Positions 27,802 through 37,572 are shown, counted from the first letter of the stretch. The stretch is DNA of 64,000 nucleotides from Prevotella sp. P5-50 (GCF_002251295.1 NZ_NPJA01000051.1:62001-126000), one strand, 5' to 3'. Notes: generated by a model from the letters alone, not told the origin. A program made the numbers and translations.

Positions 27802-29202
27802 ATGAACAAGAGACAATTTCTGATGATGGCAGCTGGCCTGTTGACCGCTACTTCCGCAATGGCCATCGGTTCACAAGACAACAACGATGCACTAATTCAG
27901 GATGCAACAACAAGCAATGAGACAGCGCCAAAAGCCGCTCAACCCAAAAAGAGTAACAGCAACGACTATGAAAAATGGCGCATCGGAAGCTACGGTGAGA
28001 TGCTTGCCACCTTCAAAGATTACGGATTGAACCGCTTCTATGGCAATAGCGTAGGCAATACAAAGATCAACCACAACGAGATTTCCATTCCTCGCTTCAT
28101 CCTTCAAGGCGAATATAAGATTACTCCCAAATGGATTCTTTCTGCCGAAATAGAATTCGAAGCAGGTGGAACAGGTTCTGCCGTAGAGATGGAAGCACAG
28201 TCAGGCAGTGAGAATGGCGAATATGAAACAGAAATGGAAAAAGGTGGCGAAGTTGCCCTCGAACAATTCCACATCACCCGACTCATCGCTCCACAATTCA
28301 ATGTCCGCGTAGGACATCTCATCATTCCCGTAGGACTTACCAACGCCCATCACGAACCTTTGAACTTCTTTACAGCCGCACGACCAGAGGGTGCGACCAC
28401 GATTATGGCTTCTACCTGGCACGAGACTGGTGTAGAACTATTCGGTACAGTAGGCAAAGGAGCTGCCACTTTCGATTATCAAGCACTGGTAACAGCAGGC
28501 CTGAACCCCAATGGTTTCGACTCATACAACTGGATACAAGGAGGGAAACAAGGATTTCTTGAAACCGACAATTTCACTGCTCCTGCCTATACGCTACGTC
28601 TGGATTGGCGCGGAATACCCGGTTTGCGAGTCGGAGCATCTATGTTCTACAATCCCAAGGCAGGCAAAAACGCCGACAAACTCATTACCTATGCCAACAT
28701 GGGCGACATCAACGTACTGCTCTACTCCTTTGATGCACAGTACAGCAACCGTTATGTAACCGCACGTGCCAACTACCTTTCTGGCAATATCACTGAGACC
28801 ACAGGACTCACTGCCGCCAACAAATACTACTCCAACAAGTCGCCTTACAGTCGTATGGGACCTGTTGCCAAGCGCGCAGTAGATTGGAGCGCCGAAGTAG
28901 GTGTGAACCTCAAATCGTTTTTCCCCGGTGTATCCCACTTCCCCGTTATCTATCCTTTCGTGCACTACAACTATTATAACCCACAAGAGAAATGTGAATC
29001 AGGTTTGATTGCCGATAAGCGATGCCAAGTCAGCTTATGGAGTATCGGTGCCAACTGGCGTCCATTACCCAACTTGGTAGTCAAAGCCGACTACACCACT
29101 CGTCAGATAGACACCTCCAAGATGTTTGGCACGAGCCAATACAATAGCGAAAACGAACTGCGTATCGGTGTGGCATACATGCTGTGGTTCGCTAAGAAAT
29201 AA
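27802..29202 (+). CDS. Outer-membrane porin (phosphate-selective-porin-like barrel)
   Basis: 466 residues from ATG 27802, giving a signal peptide MNKRQFLMMAAGLLTATSAMA. The mature part is a 16-18-stranded barrel by pattern, with alternating aromatic strands such as RFILQGEYKITPKWILSAEIEFE and VRVGHLIIPVGLTNAHHEPLNFF, and it ends in an aromatic strand (YMLWFAKK). No substrate motif is visible. As first gene of the operon it probably lets a small solute, perhaps an iron source, reach the periplasmic lipoproteins encoded next. That role is inference. Confidence 0.83.
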   Translation: MNKRQFLMMAAGLLTATSAMAIGSQDNNDALIQDATTSNETAPKAAQPKKSNSNDYEKWRIGSYGEMLATFKDYGLNRFYGNSVGNTKINHNEISIPRFILQGEYKITPKWILSAEIEFEAGGTGSAVEMEAQSGSENGEYETEMEKGGEVALEQFHITRLIAPQFNVRVGHLIIPVGLTNAHHEPLNFFTAARPEGATTIMASTWHETGVELFGTVGKGAATFDYQALVTAGLNPNGFDSYNWIQGGKQGFLETDNFTAPAYTLRLDWRGIPGLRVGASMFYNPKAGKNADKLITYANMGDINVLLYSFDAQYSNRYVTARANYLSGNITETTGLTAANKYYSNKSPYSRMGPVAKRAVDWSAEVGVNLKSFFPGVSHFPVIYPFVHYNYYNPQEKCESGLIADKRCQVSLWSIGANWRPLPNLVVKADYTTRQIDTSKMFGTSQYNSENELRIGVAYMLWFAKK

Positions 29203-29241
29203 CCAATAAGCAAATTATAAGCAACAAAACAATACAGACTC

Positions 29242-30393
29242 ATGAAGAAAAAGTTTTTTAAGTACGCACTGCTGATGGTATCAGTATGCACACTCTCCGC
29301 CACTGTTGTCAGCTGTGGCGATGACAAAAACGACGTCAACAATCCAATCATCGACCCCAGTCAGGCATCAGATCTTGACTACAGTTCTGCTTATGCCGAG
29401 CAATGGGCAAACTACATGGTAACTGTATCCAACCTGCTGAAAGAGGATGCCAACACCCTTTACAACCAATGGAACAATGGCTATGCCAACACCTTCAAGA
29501 ACCATAACACCACAGAATATAAGTCAGCCATCGACTGTGTGGATCAGATTTTCGAAGGATGTATCGACATTGCAGGTGAGGTTGGCGACACCAAGATTGG
29601 CGACCCATACAGCAAATACACTGCCGGCAACAAGACCGAAGCACTCTATGCCGTAGAATCATGGTACAGCTGGCATTCTCGCGACGACTATCGCAACAAC
29701 ATCTACTCTATCCGCAATGCCTATTATGGTTCACGCGACGGTAGCATCAACAGCAATTCTTTGTCAGCACTACTCGCCAAGAAGAATGCTACACTCGATA
29801 CCGAAGCCAAGGAGAAGATTGCCGCAGCAGCCGATGCCATCTATGCTATTACACAGCCATTCCGCAACAATATCAACACCACCGAAACTGTAGCTGCCAT
29901 GAATGCCTGTGCCGACCTCGTAAACTTCATCGAACAGGAACTCAAACCTTATTTCGATGCCAACATCAACGACGATGCCACTCTTGATCCCATCGTCAAA
30001 CAGTATGTTGATGCAGTAGTACTGCCTACCTACAAGGAATTGGCAGAAAAGAATGCAGCTCTCGACACCGCAGTTCGTGCTTTCAAGGCCAGTCCTTCAA
30101 ATGCAAATTTCTCTGCTTGCGCTCAGGCATGGCTCGATGCTCGTGCTCCTTGGGAACAGAGTGAGGCCTTCCTCTTCGGTCCTGTTGATGAGCTTGGACT
30201 TGACCCCAACATGGACAGCTGGCCTCTCGACCAGTCACAGATTGTACAGATTCTGAAGTCACAAGACTTCTCTAACCTCAACTGGAAAGAAGGCGAGAGC
30301 GACGACAAGATAGAATCAGCACAGAGCCTCCGCGGTTTCCACACACTGGAATTCCTCATCTTCAAAGATGGTAAAGCACGCACCGTGAAATAA
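29242..30393 (+). CDS. Imelysin-family lipoprotein (M75, iron-regulated type)
   Basis: 383 residues. Lipoprotein signal MKKKFFKYALLMVSVCTLSATVVSC with the lipobox Cys at about residue 25. The helical imelysin fold is indicated by repeated Ala-rich helices. The family GxHxxE motif is present as GFHTLEFLIF (H367, E370) near the C-terminus. Imelysin and IrpA-type proteins are tied to iron uptake but have no proven peptidase activity. WPLDQSQI is a further family stretch. It is followed by a di-heme oxidoreductase, a pairing known from other bacteria. Confidence 0.9.
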   Translation: MKKKFFKYALLMVSVCTLSATVVSCGDDKNDVNNPIIDPSQASDLDYSSAYAEQWANYMVTVSNLLKEDANTLYNQWNNGYANTFKNHNTTEYKSAIDCVDQIFEGCIDIAGEVGDTKIGDPYSKYTAGNKTEALYAVESWYSWHSRDDYRNNIYSIRNAYYGSRDGSINSNSLSALLAKKNATLDTEAKEKIAAAADAIYAITQPFRNNINTTETVAAMNACADLVNFIEQELKPYFDANINDDATLDPIVKQYVDAVVLPTYKELAEKNAALDTAVRAFKASPSNANFSACAQAWLDARAPWEQSEAFLFGPVDELGLDPNMDSWPLDQSQIVQILKSQDFSNLNWKEGESDDKIESAQSLRGFHTLEFLIFKDGKARTVK

Positions 30394-30428
30394 AATTGCT
30401 AACACAAGAACCATATTATCCACACATG

Positions 30429-30464
30429 GCGAAGGCAGGAAAGTCACCATTTCCTCGCCTTCGC
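30429..30464. other. Stable hairpin between imelysin and di-heme oxidoreductase genes
   Basis: GCGAAGGC (30429-30436) and GGAAA (30438-30442) pair with TTTCC (30050-type partner at 30450-30454) and GCCTTCGC (30457-30464), with a small internal bulge. There is no T-run, so it is more likely an mRNA-stabilising or processing structure than a terminator. Confidence 0.55.
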
Positions 30465-30496
30465 TATCGTGGCAAACAAAAAGAAACATACTAAAC

Positions 30497-31951
30497 ATGA
30501 ATAAATGGCTGCATTTCCCTTTGCTGTTGACCGCTCTGGCCATGCTTGGTAGCTGCACCGACGATGAAAAACTCGATGTGACCGACATCGATGTGCCCAC
30601 TGGCTACGAACTATCAGCAGGCACTTCCACCGGTTTCTATAGTTCATCGGTGGCCTACGACCAAGGCGCAAGATGGCTATCAGGGGCTTATAGTTCACGG
30701 TTCAGCTCTGGCGACCAACTCTACGACAATGTCAAATCTGCCAACGAGAATGGCTATGGCGGCGGCCTCGGCCCTGTCTATGCAGGCTACTCTTGTGGCA
30801 GTTGCCACCGTAATGCCGGTCGCACGGAACCAACCTATTGGACAAACTTCAAAAACGGAAGCGATGACGGATCCGGACAGTACGGTTTTACCTCCTCGCT
30901 AATCTACATCACTCGCCGCAACGGAACATTCTTTCCCAACTATGGCCGTGTCATTCACGACCAAGCCATCTATGGTGTGAAGCCTGAAGGTAAACTAAAA
31001 GTGACTATTGACTCGATGACATACTCCTTTCCAGACGGTGAAAAATACACGCTCTGCGTCCCTAAATGGCATATCACCGAATGGTATGCCGACAGTATCC
31101 GTCCTGAGGATCTCTTCTGCACCGTTCGTGTTCCGCTTCGCCACGTAGGTATGGGGCAGATGATGGCGCTCGACCCCAACGAAATAGAGGCATTGGCACG
31201 CAAGAGCAACTATCCAGAATGGGGCATCAGCGGTCGCTGCAACTACATCACTGAGCGTGGTGTGCGCCAACTGGGACTTTCCGGCAACAAGGCGCAACAT
31301 GCCGATTTGACCGTCGAACTGGGCTTTTCGAGCGATATGGGCCTCACCAACAGCCGTTATCCAGAGGAGATCTGTGAAGGACAATCACAGATGAAGGATG
31401 GTTCGATGATGGGATTGTCCTATCAACAACTGGACTGCACCACAGAGCAGATGGAAGATGTCGATCTTTACATGCAGTCACTTGCTGTTCCTGCCCGTCG
31501 CAATGTCAACGATCCCGACGTCATTGAAGGTCAGAAACTCTTTTATCAGGCAGGCTGCCACCTGTGCCACGTCACTACGCTGCATACCAAAAAGCGCGGC
31601 ACCACCTTGCTGGCAGGCACTACATTGCCTTGGCTTGGAGGACAAACCATACACCCCTACTCCGATTATCTACTCCACGACATGGGTTCAGAAATCATGG
31701 GCGTGGGTTTGAACGATAATTTTGTGAGTGGTCTGGCTCGTGGAAACGAATGGCGCACCACCCCGCTGTGGGGTATCGGTCTGCAGAAAAAGGTAAACGG
31801 ACACACCTATTTCCTGCACGATGGCCGGGCTCGCAACTTCACCGAAGCCATTATGTGGCACGGCGGCGAGGGCGAAGCCTCCAAAAACAAGTTTAAGAAC
31901 ATGACCAAACAACAGCGCAACCAGCTGATACAATTCCTTTGGTCACTTTAA
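30497..31951 (+). CDS. Di-heme oxidoreductase lipoprotein (DUF1111/DHOR family)
   Basis: 484 residues. Lipoprotein signal with lipobox LGSC (Cys at about residue 18). Two heme c sites: C100-GS-C103-H104 in YSCGSCHRNAGR, and C354-HL-C357-H358 in AGCHLCHVTT. GVGLNDNFVSGLARGNEWRTTPLWGIGL and the following FLHDGRARNFTEAIMWHGGEGE are strong family hallmarks of the putative thiol/peroxidase-like oxidoreductases. It probably passes electrons in the periplasm, possibly for iron redox handling with the imelysin. Hemes would be attached by the CcsBA encoded at the operon end. Confidence 0.9.
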   Translation: MNKWLHFPLLLTALAMLGSCTDDEKLDVTDIDVPTGYELSAGTSTGFYSSSVAYDQGARWLSGAYSSRFSSGDQLYDNVKSANENGYGGGLGPVYAGYSCGSCHRNAGRTEPTYWTNFKNGSDDGSGQYGFTSSLIYITRRNGTFFPNYGRVIHDQAIYGVKPEGKLKVTIDSMTYSFPDGEKYTLCVPKWHITEWYADSIRPEDLFCTVRVPLRHVGMGQMMALDPNEIEALARKSNYPEWGISGRCNYITERGVRQLGLSGNKAQHADLTVELGFSSDMGLTNSRYPEEICEGQSQMKDGSMMGLSYQQLDCTTEQMEDVDLYMQSLAVPARRNVNDPDVIEGQKLFYQAGCHLCHVTTLHTKKRGTTLLAGTTLPWLGGQTIHPYSDYLLHDMGSEIMGVGLNDNFVSGLARGNEWRTTPLWGIGLQKKVNGHTYFLHDGRARNFTEAIMWHGGEGEASKNKFKNMTKQQRNQLIQFLWSL

Positions 31952-32014
31952 TTCAAGCATCTTGTCAGACGTATCATCCAACAACAATCAGGTAAAAACC
32001 AACAAATACAACCA

Positions 32015-33301
32015 ATGAAATACAACAGAATCATGGCCATCATTATGGCCTCTCTGCTCTCAGCAGGTGCTTTTGCCGAGACAGAAAAGATAGAAAACAA
32101 CAGCGAATTTGCTGCCAACGCCAACACCGAGAGTGCCGACAACACCACTGGCAAAATGGATATGGAGAACGGCGTGCTGCCCATTGCCGACGACCGTGGC
32201 TTCACCCTTCAGTCTAAGGATGGCAATTTCGTGTTCAAGCCCTATATGTATGTGCAGAGTACGCTCAACATGAAATACTACGACGACGAGGGACTTGACA
32301 AAGCCTATAATCAAGATAACATTGCCAACAGTGGCTTTGCCATTCCCTATGCCATCATCGGTTTCACCGGTAAGGCATTCGGTAAGATCGATTACAACAT
32401 TAGTATCAATGCCGCAGCATCGGGTGGCAATGTGTTGCAACAGGCATGGATTGACTATGCCGTTAGTCCTGCCTTGCGTTTCCGCGCTGGTAAATTCAAG
32501 ACACCCTTCACACATGCCTACCTCACCACACTTGGCGAGACATTGTTTCCACAGGTTCCCACTTCGCTGACTGCAAGCAGCATCCTACCCTACTCCCTCA
32601 ATGCCGTCACCCCAAGCATAGGTACCGGATTCGACTTGGGCTTTGAGGTGCATGGCGTCATCAACAATAAGTTTGGCTATGAAGCAGGACTTTTCAACGG
32701 AACAGGGCCATCTGTCAACAGTGCCACCAAAGGTTTCAGCGACGACAACCATTTGCCTTCACTGCTCTACGCTGGTCGTTTGACCTATATGCCTAATGGT
32801 CCGATGCCCATGACACAGGGTAATGCCAAGATGCAACATCTCGACAAGATGCTTATCGGCATCAGCGCCAACTACAACAACGAGGCAGAAAACGAGAGTA
32901 CCAACGACTTCCGCGCCGGTTTGGAGTTTGCCTGGCTGAAAAACAAATGGTATTTTGCTGCCGAAGCCTACTACATGCATGTTGGATTCACCGACCGTCA
33001 GAAGATAGACAAGACTTATGACTTCTGGGGAGGATATGCACAAGCAGGCTATTTCGTAGCTCCACAATGGCAATTGGGCGTGCGTTACGACTTCATGGAC
33101 CGCAATGGTTCTTCAAAAGACGGTTTTCTCAACATGCCGGCAGCCGTGGTCAACTATTTTGTACCTAACACCAATCTGAAACTGTCTGCCATGTATCAGT
33201 ATATCGGTCGTACCGGACATGCCACACAATTAGACCGCGACCTCGATGACCTCGGCATTGCTACCCATACCGCATGTATCATGATGCAATTTGCTTTTTA
33301 A
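32015..33301 (+). CDS. Outer-membrane porin, phosphate-selective porin O/P type
   Basis: 428 residues, with a signal peptide MKYNRIMAIIMASLLSAGAFA. The barrel shows FVFKPYMYVQSTLNMKYYDD, FRAGKFKTPFTHAYLTTLGE and a C-terminal aromatic strand TACIMMQFAF ending in Phe, as outer-membrane barrels do. The operon's second porin is not closely like the first in strand sequence. Its stop overlaps an ATG of the next frame (33301), suggesting coupling. Confidence 0.88.
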   Translation: MKYNRIMAIIMASLLSAGAFAETEKIENNSEFAANANTESADNTTGKMDMENGVLPIADDRGFTLQSKDGNFVFKPYMYVQSTLNMKYYDDEGLDKAYNQDNIANSGFAIPYAIIGFTGKAFGKIDYNISINAAASGGNVLQQAWIDYAVSPALRFRAGKFKTPFTHAYLTTLGETLFPQVPTSLTASSILPYSLNAVTPSIGTGFDLGFEVHGVINNKFGYEAGLFNGTGPSVNSATKGFSDDNHLPSLLYAGRLTYMPNGPMPMTQGNAKMQHLDKMLIGISANYNNEAENESTNDFRAGLEFAWLKNKWYFAAEAYYMHVGFTDRQKIDKTYDFWGGYAQAGYFVAPQWQLGVRYDFMDRNGSSKDGFLNMPAAVVNYFVPNTNLKLSAMYQYIGRTGHATQLDRDLDDLGIATHTACIMMQFAF

Positions 33302-33324
33302 TGATGAAATATTTGTATAAGTCA

Positions 33325-34038
33325 ATGAAAATCCGTATCTTCGCATTTGCTGCCATCGCTGTACTGCTGTTGGCAGCCTGCGACGACGGACGCATCTATA
33401 ATGAGGTGGCTGTTGACACCACCGGACGATCAGCCCGACTCACGGCAACCATTACTGGTTTGGACCATTGGACCGATAATTACACCGTGTCACTGGCAGG
33501 CTTTGCCGAAGGCGATGACTATGCCAGCATCTCTAAAGCCGTTCGGGCCAATGCCGACGGACAGGTGAGCATGACGCTGAACAATATTCCCGACCAGGTG
33601 ACGAGTGTTCGCCTCTGTGTGCTCGACCGTCTGCGCAGAAACGTAGTGACGTTTAGCGAAGTGGCAACCGAAGGTGTGCGCGACACCATCCGACTGGAGT
33701 TGGGCACCGTAGATGCCAGTATGCTCAATGCTATACAGGAGGGATACCTCAACACAACCTGTGCCAACTGCCACGGCGCAAGCAATCATGCCGCAGCAGG
33801 CCTCAACCTTACGGCAGGCAAATCGTATGCAGCACTGGTAGGTGTGGCATCCAGAAAAGTGGAAGGTCACCAACTCGTAGCGCCTGGCAATGCCGCAGAG
33901 AGTGTGCTACACATGGTGCTACACAACGAACATGTAGAGGGTATCTCTATGAACCACTTCGACCTTGTGTCGGAAAAGAACGCAGAACTTATCCTGCCCC
34001 TTATCGACAGTTGGATTGACGGAGGTGCAGAGCAATAA
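33325..34038 (+). CDS. Mono-heme cytochrome c-type lipoprotein
   Basis: 237 residues from ATG 33325, which gives a compact lipoprotein signal (MKIRIFAFAAIAVLLLAAC). ATGs at 33301 and 33304 are also in frame and overlap the porin stop, so 8 residues more are possible. The middle is a beta-rich domain like fimbrillin-type lipoproteins. One heme c motif C146-AN-C149-H150 (TTCANCHGASNH) lies in a cytochrome-like C-terminal part with HxxxM-type ligands possible at SMNHF. It is a likely electron carrier between the inner membrane and the di-heme protein. Confidence 0.82.
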   Translation: MKIRIFAFAAIAVLLLAACDDGRIYNEVAVDTTGRSARLTATITGLDHWTDNYTVSLAGFAEGDDYASISKAVRANADGQVSMTLNNIPDQVTSVRLCVLDRLRRNVVTFSEVATEGVRDTIRLELGTVDASMLNAIQEGYLNTTCANCHGASNHAAAGLNLTAGKSYAALVGVASRKVEGHQLVAPGNAAESVLHMVLHNEHVEGISMNHFDLVSEKNAELILPLIDSWIDGGAEQ

Positions 34039-34052
34039 CATCAAAGAAAGAT

Positions 34053-35195
34053 ATGAATAGACTGAACACGATACAATACGAAAAGGCACATGCCGACATC
34101 TTCTGTTTCGACAATGACACGGCAGTGAAAGAATACCATGCCATAATCCATGTCGATGATGCCACTATGGATTTTCCACAGCAGTTGCAAGCCATCATGG
34201 ATGCCTATTCCACACTGGTAGAAAACACTTTGCATGGTGCACGCTGCATCTTCAAGCGCTATTTCCTAAGCGACTCTGCCAATCAGGAAGATGAAGTGGC
34301 TGCCGCCGATATGACCGATTGTGCCAAAAGTATCATCCAGCAGGCTCCGCTCGACGGCACCAAGGTGGCACTGTGGGTTTATCTGATGACCGACGTACAG
34401 ACCGGAATAGGTCAAAGTGGCCTTTATGAGGTGCGCCACGGTGCTTACCGTCACCTTTGGAGCGGCAGTGCCCACAACATGGCAACCAACTCTGAATATC
34501 AGACTCGCCTGCTTTTCAACGAATACAACCTGCAGCTCATTGAGGAGGGATGCACGCTGAAGGACAACTGCATACGCACTTGGTTTTTTGTCAACGATGT
34601 GGATTTGAACTATGGCGGTGTGGTGCGTGCGAGAAACCAGTTCTTCTTCACCCAAGGACTTACTGCCAAGACCCACTTCATAGCCTCTACCGGCATTGGT
34701 GGCAGACAGGCAGACCCTAACGTGCTGACACAGTTGGACACCTATGCCGTGGCTGGTATTGAGAAAGAGCAAGTGGCATATCTCTATGCTCCTACCCACC
34801 TGAACCGCACCAGCGAGTATGGTGTGAGCTTTGAGCGAGGCACCATGGTCGATTATGGCGACCGCCGACAAGTGTTTATATCGGGCACTGCCAGTATCGA
34901 CAACAAGGGGCAGATTGTCTATCCCAAGGACATTCGCCGTCAGACCCACCGCATGTGGGAGAATGTAGAAGCGCTGTTGGCTGAAGCCGACTGCACCATG
35001 GAGGACGTAGGCATGATGGTGGTCTATCTGCGCGACACTGCCGACTATGCTGTAGTCAGTCAGTTGTTTGCCGAACGCTTCCCTGGACATCCCTACGTGA
35101 TAGTCCACGCACCAGTATGCCGACCGGGTTGGCTGATTGAAATGGAGTGCATGGCAGTGCGCAAGACCCACCACCCGCAGTTCAACCCATTCTGA
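34053..35195 (+). CDS. Rid (YjgF/YER057c)-superfamily protein, chorismatase-like
   Basis: 380 residues, no signal peptide, so cytoplasmic. The C-terminal ~130 residues carry a Rid fold (FISGTASID...VYPKDIRRQTHRMWENVEALLAEADCTMEDV). The N-terminal half (about 1-220; WVYLMTDVQTGIGQSGLYEVRHG, LWSG) fits the two-domain FkbO/Hyg5 chorismatase group, which cleave chorismate to benzoate-type products. A chorismate-derived quinone or iron ligand would make sense in a redox operon, but the reaction is not shown by the sequence. A plain Rid deaminase is the alternative. Confidence 0.7.
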   Translation: MNRLNTIQYEKAHADIFCFDNDTAVKEYHAIIHVDDATMDFPQQLQAIMDAYSTLVENTLHGARCIFKRYFLSDSANQEDEVAAADMTDCAKSIIQQAPLDGTKVALWVYLMTDVQTGIGQSGLYEVRHGAYRHLWSGSAHNMATNSEYQTRLLFNEYNLQLIEEGCTLKDNCIRTWFFVNDVDLNYGGVVRARNQFFFTQGLTAKTHFIASTGIGGRQADPNVLTQLDTYAVAGIEKEQVAYLYAPTHLNRTSEYGVSFERGTMVDYGDRRQVFISGTASIDNKGQIVYPKDIRRQTHRMWENVEALLAEADCTMEDVGMMVVYLRDTADYAVVSQLFAERFPGHPYVIVHAPVCRPGWLIEMECMAVRKTHHPQFNPF

Positions 35196-35229
35196 TAACA
35201 TTGTAAAGTTTACGTTACAACATCCAAAG

Positions 35230-37233
35230 ATGAAGCATCTCCGCATCGTTCTCACGCTGCTTATGACCATACTCATAGCCACCATGGCTGTTGCCACCTT
35301 CGTGGAGCAACGCCATGGGGCTTCGTATGCTGCCACACATGTCTATCACACCTCATGGTTCTTTGCGCTTTGGGCATTGATGGCCTTGGGGGGCATGGCG
35401 GCTATATGGCGCATGCGCCTCTGGCGGCGACTGGGTGTGATGTTGCTTCATGCTGCACTGTTGCTGATACTGGCAGGGGCTGCCGCCTCATGGCTGACCA
35501 GTAGCGAGGGCACACTCCATTTGCGCAAAGGCCAACCGGCAGATTGCTACACCATCAAAGACTCACAGCTGTCGGCACCATTGCCTTTTCAGCAGATGAC
35601 CCTACAAGGTTTCTCCGTAGTTTGCTATCCTGGTACAGAGGCGCCACAAGACTTTCAGAGCCAGGTAACCTACATTACGGCAGACCGTCAACACCATGAA
35701 GCCACCATCTCGATGAACCATATTCTTGAGGTGGAGGGCTATCGTTTCTACCAAACATCGTTTGACCCTGACCGTCAAGGTTCGGTACTTACAGTCAACT
35801 ACGACCCATGGGGCACTCCCATCAGCTATGGCGGCTATGTATTACTGGCATTATCGATGGTCTGGTTGCTCATCGACCGGCGCGAAACATTCGGTCGCTT
35901 ACTGCGGTCACCCCTGTTGCGCCATGGTGCTACACTCATGCTGCTGATAGTTTGCTCCATGTCTGTACATGCCCGAAGTGTGCCTACTATCACGGCAGAA
36001 CGAGCCAATCGGTTGGCTGAAATGCCGGTGGTCTATAACGACCGAATAGCACCACTCAACACGCTGGCACGCGATTTCCTACTTAAACTCTATGGGCGCA
36101 CCTCCTATAAAGGACTTACTGCCGAACAAGTGTTATATGGTTGGATGCAGCGTCCTGAGACTTGGTCTGACGAACCAATGCTCTTGGTGAAAGACAGCAA
36201 GTTGCGCCAACAGTTGGGCATCGACGGTAAATATGCCCGCCTTGCCGATCTCTTCGACAATACAGGTCAGTATCGACTGCAACAACTCATTGCCTGCGGT
36301 GGGGAAACTAAGGCTGTCAGAGATCTCGACGAGAAAGTGGGCATCATACTGATGCTCACCGAAGGTGAACTGTTGCGCCCGGCAAGTGGTGTGGCTATCA
36401 ATCAGCACCGCCTCGTGGCAGAGATATGTTACAACCGCATACCCTTTGTCAGTCTGCTGTTTATAACCAATCTCACCTTGGGCATATTGGCATTCTGCCT
36501 GTTGCTCATCCCTGCGTTTCGTTTCCGCCATTGCTTATGGCAAACGGTCTGCCTCTTGGGAGGACTATCGTGGTTGGTATTGGTGGCAGGCTATGCTTTG
36601 CGCTGGTACATCAGCGGTCGCATCCCCTTGGGCAACGGCTTTGAAACCATGCTTTTTCTCGCTCTTGCGCTGCAAACCGTCGGTGTGATGTTCCATCGCC
36701 GCCTATCTATTATCGTTCCGTTTGCCCTGCTGCTGTCGGGGTTCACCCTACTGATAGCCCATCTGAGCGAGATGAATCCGCAGATTACATCACTCATGCC
36801 CGTACTCCAGTCGCCATTGCTCACCATCCACGTCAGCCTCGTCATGATGGCTTATGCACTCTTGGCTTTCACCATGATGAGTGGCATAGTGGCTCTGATA
36901 GCCCATCATCGTGGCCATACCGGCCACGAGGAATTGCTCACCGTACTGTCTCAACTGATGCTATATCCAGCCGTTTTCCTGTTGGCAGGCGGCATATTCC
37001 TCGGTGCGGTATGGGCTAACGTGTCGTGGGGAAAGTATTGGAGCTGGGATCCGAAAGAGGTTTGGGCACTCATCACCCTGCTCGTTTATGCCGTTCCACT
37101 ACACCGCACCACTTTCTTTGCGCCCCATCGACCTGTGGCATACCATCTTTATATGCTCATCGCATTCTTCTCGGTGTTGATGACCTACTTCGGTGTCAAC
37201 TATTTCCTTGGTGGCATGCACAGCTATGCATGA
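35230..37233 (+). CDS. Fused cytochrome c synthase CcsBA (ResB-ResC type)
   Basis: 667 residues from ATG 35230. The N-terminal CcsB/ResB part has four helices and a periplasmic domain (about 90-200). The C-terminal CcsA/ResC part has about eight helices and the heme-handling WWD motif in WGKYWSWDPKEVW (about residue 600). Histidines in GSHxx- and LHRTTFF-type positions are present. System II synthases export heme and join it to CxxCH motifs. Last in the operon, it can mature the two heme proteins encoded upstream. Confidence 0.93.
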   Translation: MKHLRIVLTLLMTILIATMAVATFVEQRHGASYAATHVYHTSWFFALWALMALGGMAAIWRMRLWRRLGVMLLHAALLLILAGAAASWLTSSEGTLHLRKGQPADCYTIKDSQLSAPLPFQQMTLQGFSVVCYPGTEAPQDFQSQVTYITADRQHHEATISMNHILEVEGYRFYQTSFDPDRQGSVLTVNYDPWGTPISYGGYVLLALSMVWLLIDRRETFGRLLRSPLLRHGATLMLLIVCSMSVHARSVPTITAERANRLAEMPVVYNDRIAPLNTLARDFLLKLYGRTSYKGLTAEQVLYGWMQRPETWSDEPMLLVKDSKLRQQLGIDGKYARLADLFDNTGQYRLQQLIACGGETKAVRDLDEKVGIILMLTEGELLRPASGVAINQHRLVAEICYNRIPFVSLLFITNLTLGILAFCLLLIPAFRFRHCLWQTVCLLGGLSWLVLVAGYALRWYISGRIPLGNGFETMLFLALALQTVGVMFHRRLSIIVPFALLLSGFTLLIAHLSEMNPQITSLMPVLQSPLLTIHVSLVMMAYALLAFTMMSGIVALIAHHRGHTGHEELLTVLSQLMLYPAVFLLAGGIFLGAVWANVSWGKYWSWDPKEVWALITLLVYAVPLHRTTFFAPHRPVAYHLYMLIAFFSVLMTYFGVNYFLGGMHSYA

Positions 37234-37427
37234 CGCACGCACAGCCTACAAACAGCTTTCTGCCCCATCACTCTCCCTATGCTTTCGCAGAGTATCTATC
37301 TGCAGAAAGCCGCCACTTGGTTTCTCACGCCATCAAAATTCTATTTTCCACATCCTTTCACAAAGCCGCATACACACAATTTATCATTACATTGCATCCG
37401 TTCACAAGGTACATGGATCAGTAAATT

Positions 37428-37572
37428 CAATGAATTTGCTCAGCAATCTCAATGAATTTGGTGAGCAATTTCAATGAATTTGGTGAGGAAAACAATTTGA
37501 TTTGGTGAGGAAAACAATTTGATTTGCCGAGGAAAACAATTTGATTTGCCGAGGAAAACAATTTGATTTGCC
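37428..37572. repeat. 22-bp tandem repeat array
   Basis: Seven head-to-tail units start at 37428, 37450, 37472, 37493, 37515, 37537 and 37559. Early units read CAATGAATTTGGTGAGCAATT and later ones CAATTTGATTTGCCGAGGAAAA, a gradual change along the array. It is intergenic, has no unique spacers, and lacks the TCGACCAC arms of the 23-bp arrays. 37234-37427 holds no gene. Confidence 0.9.
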
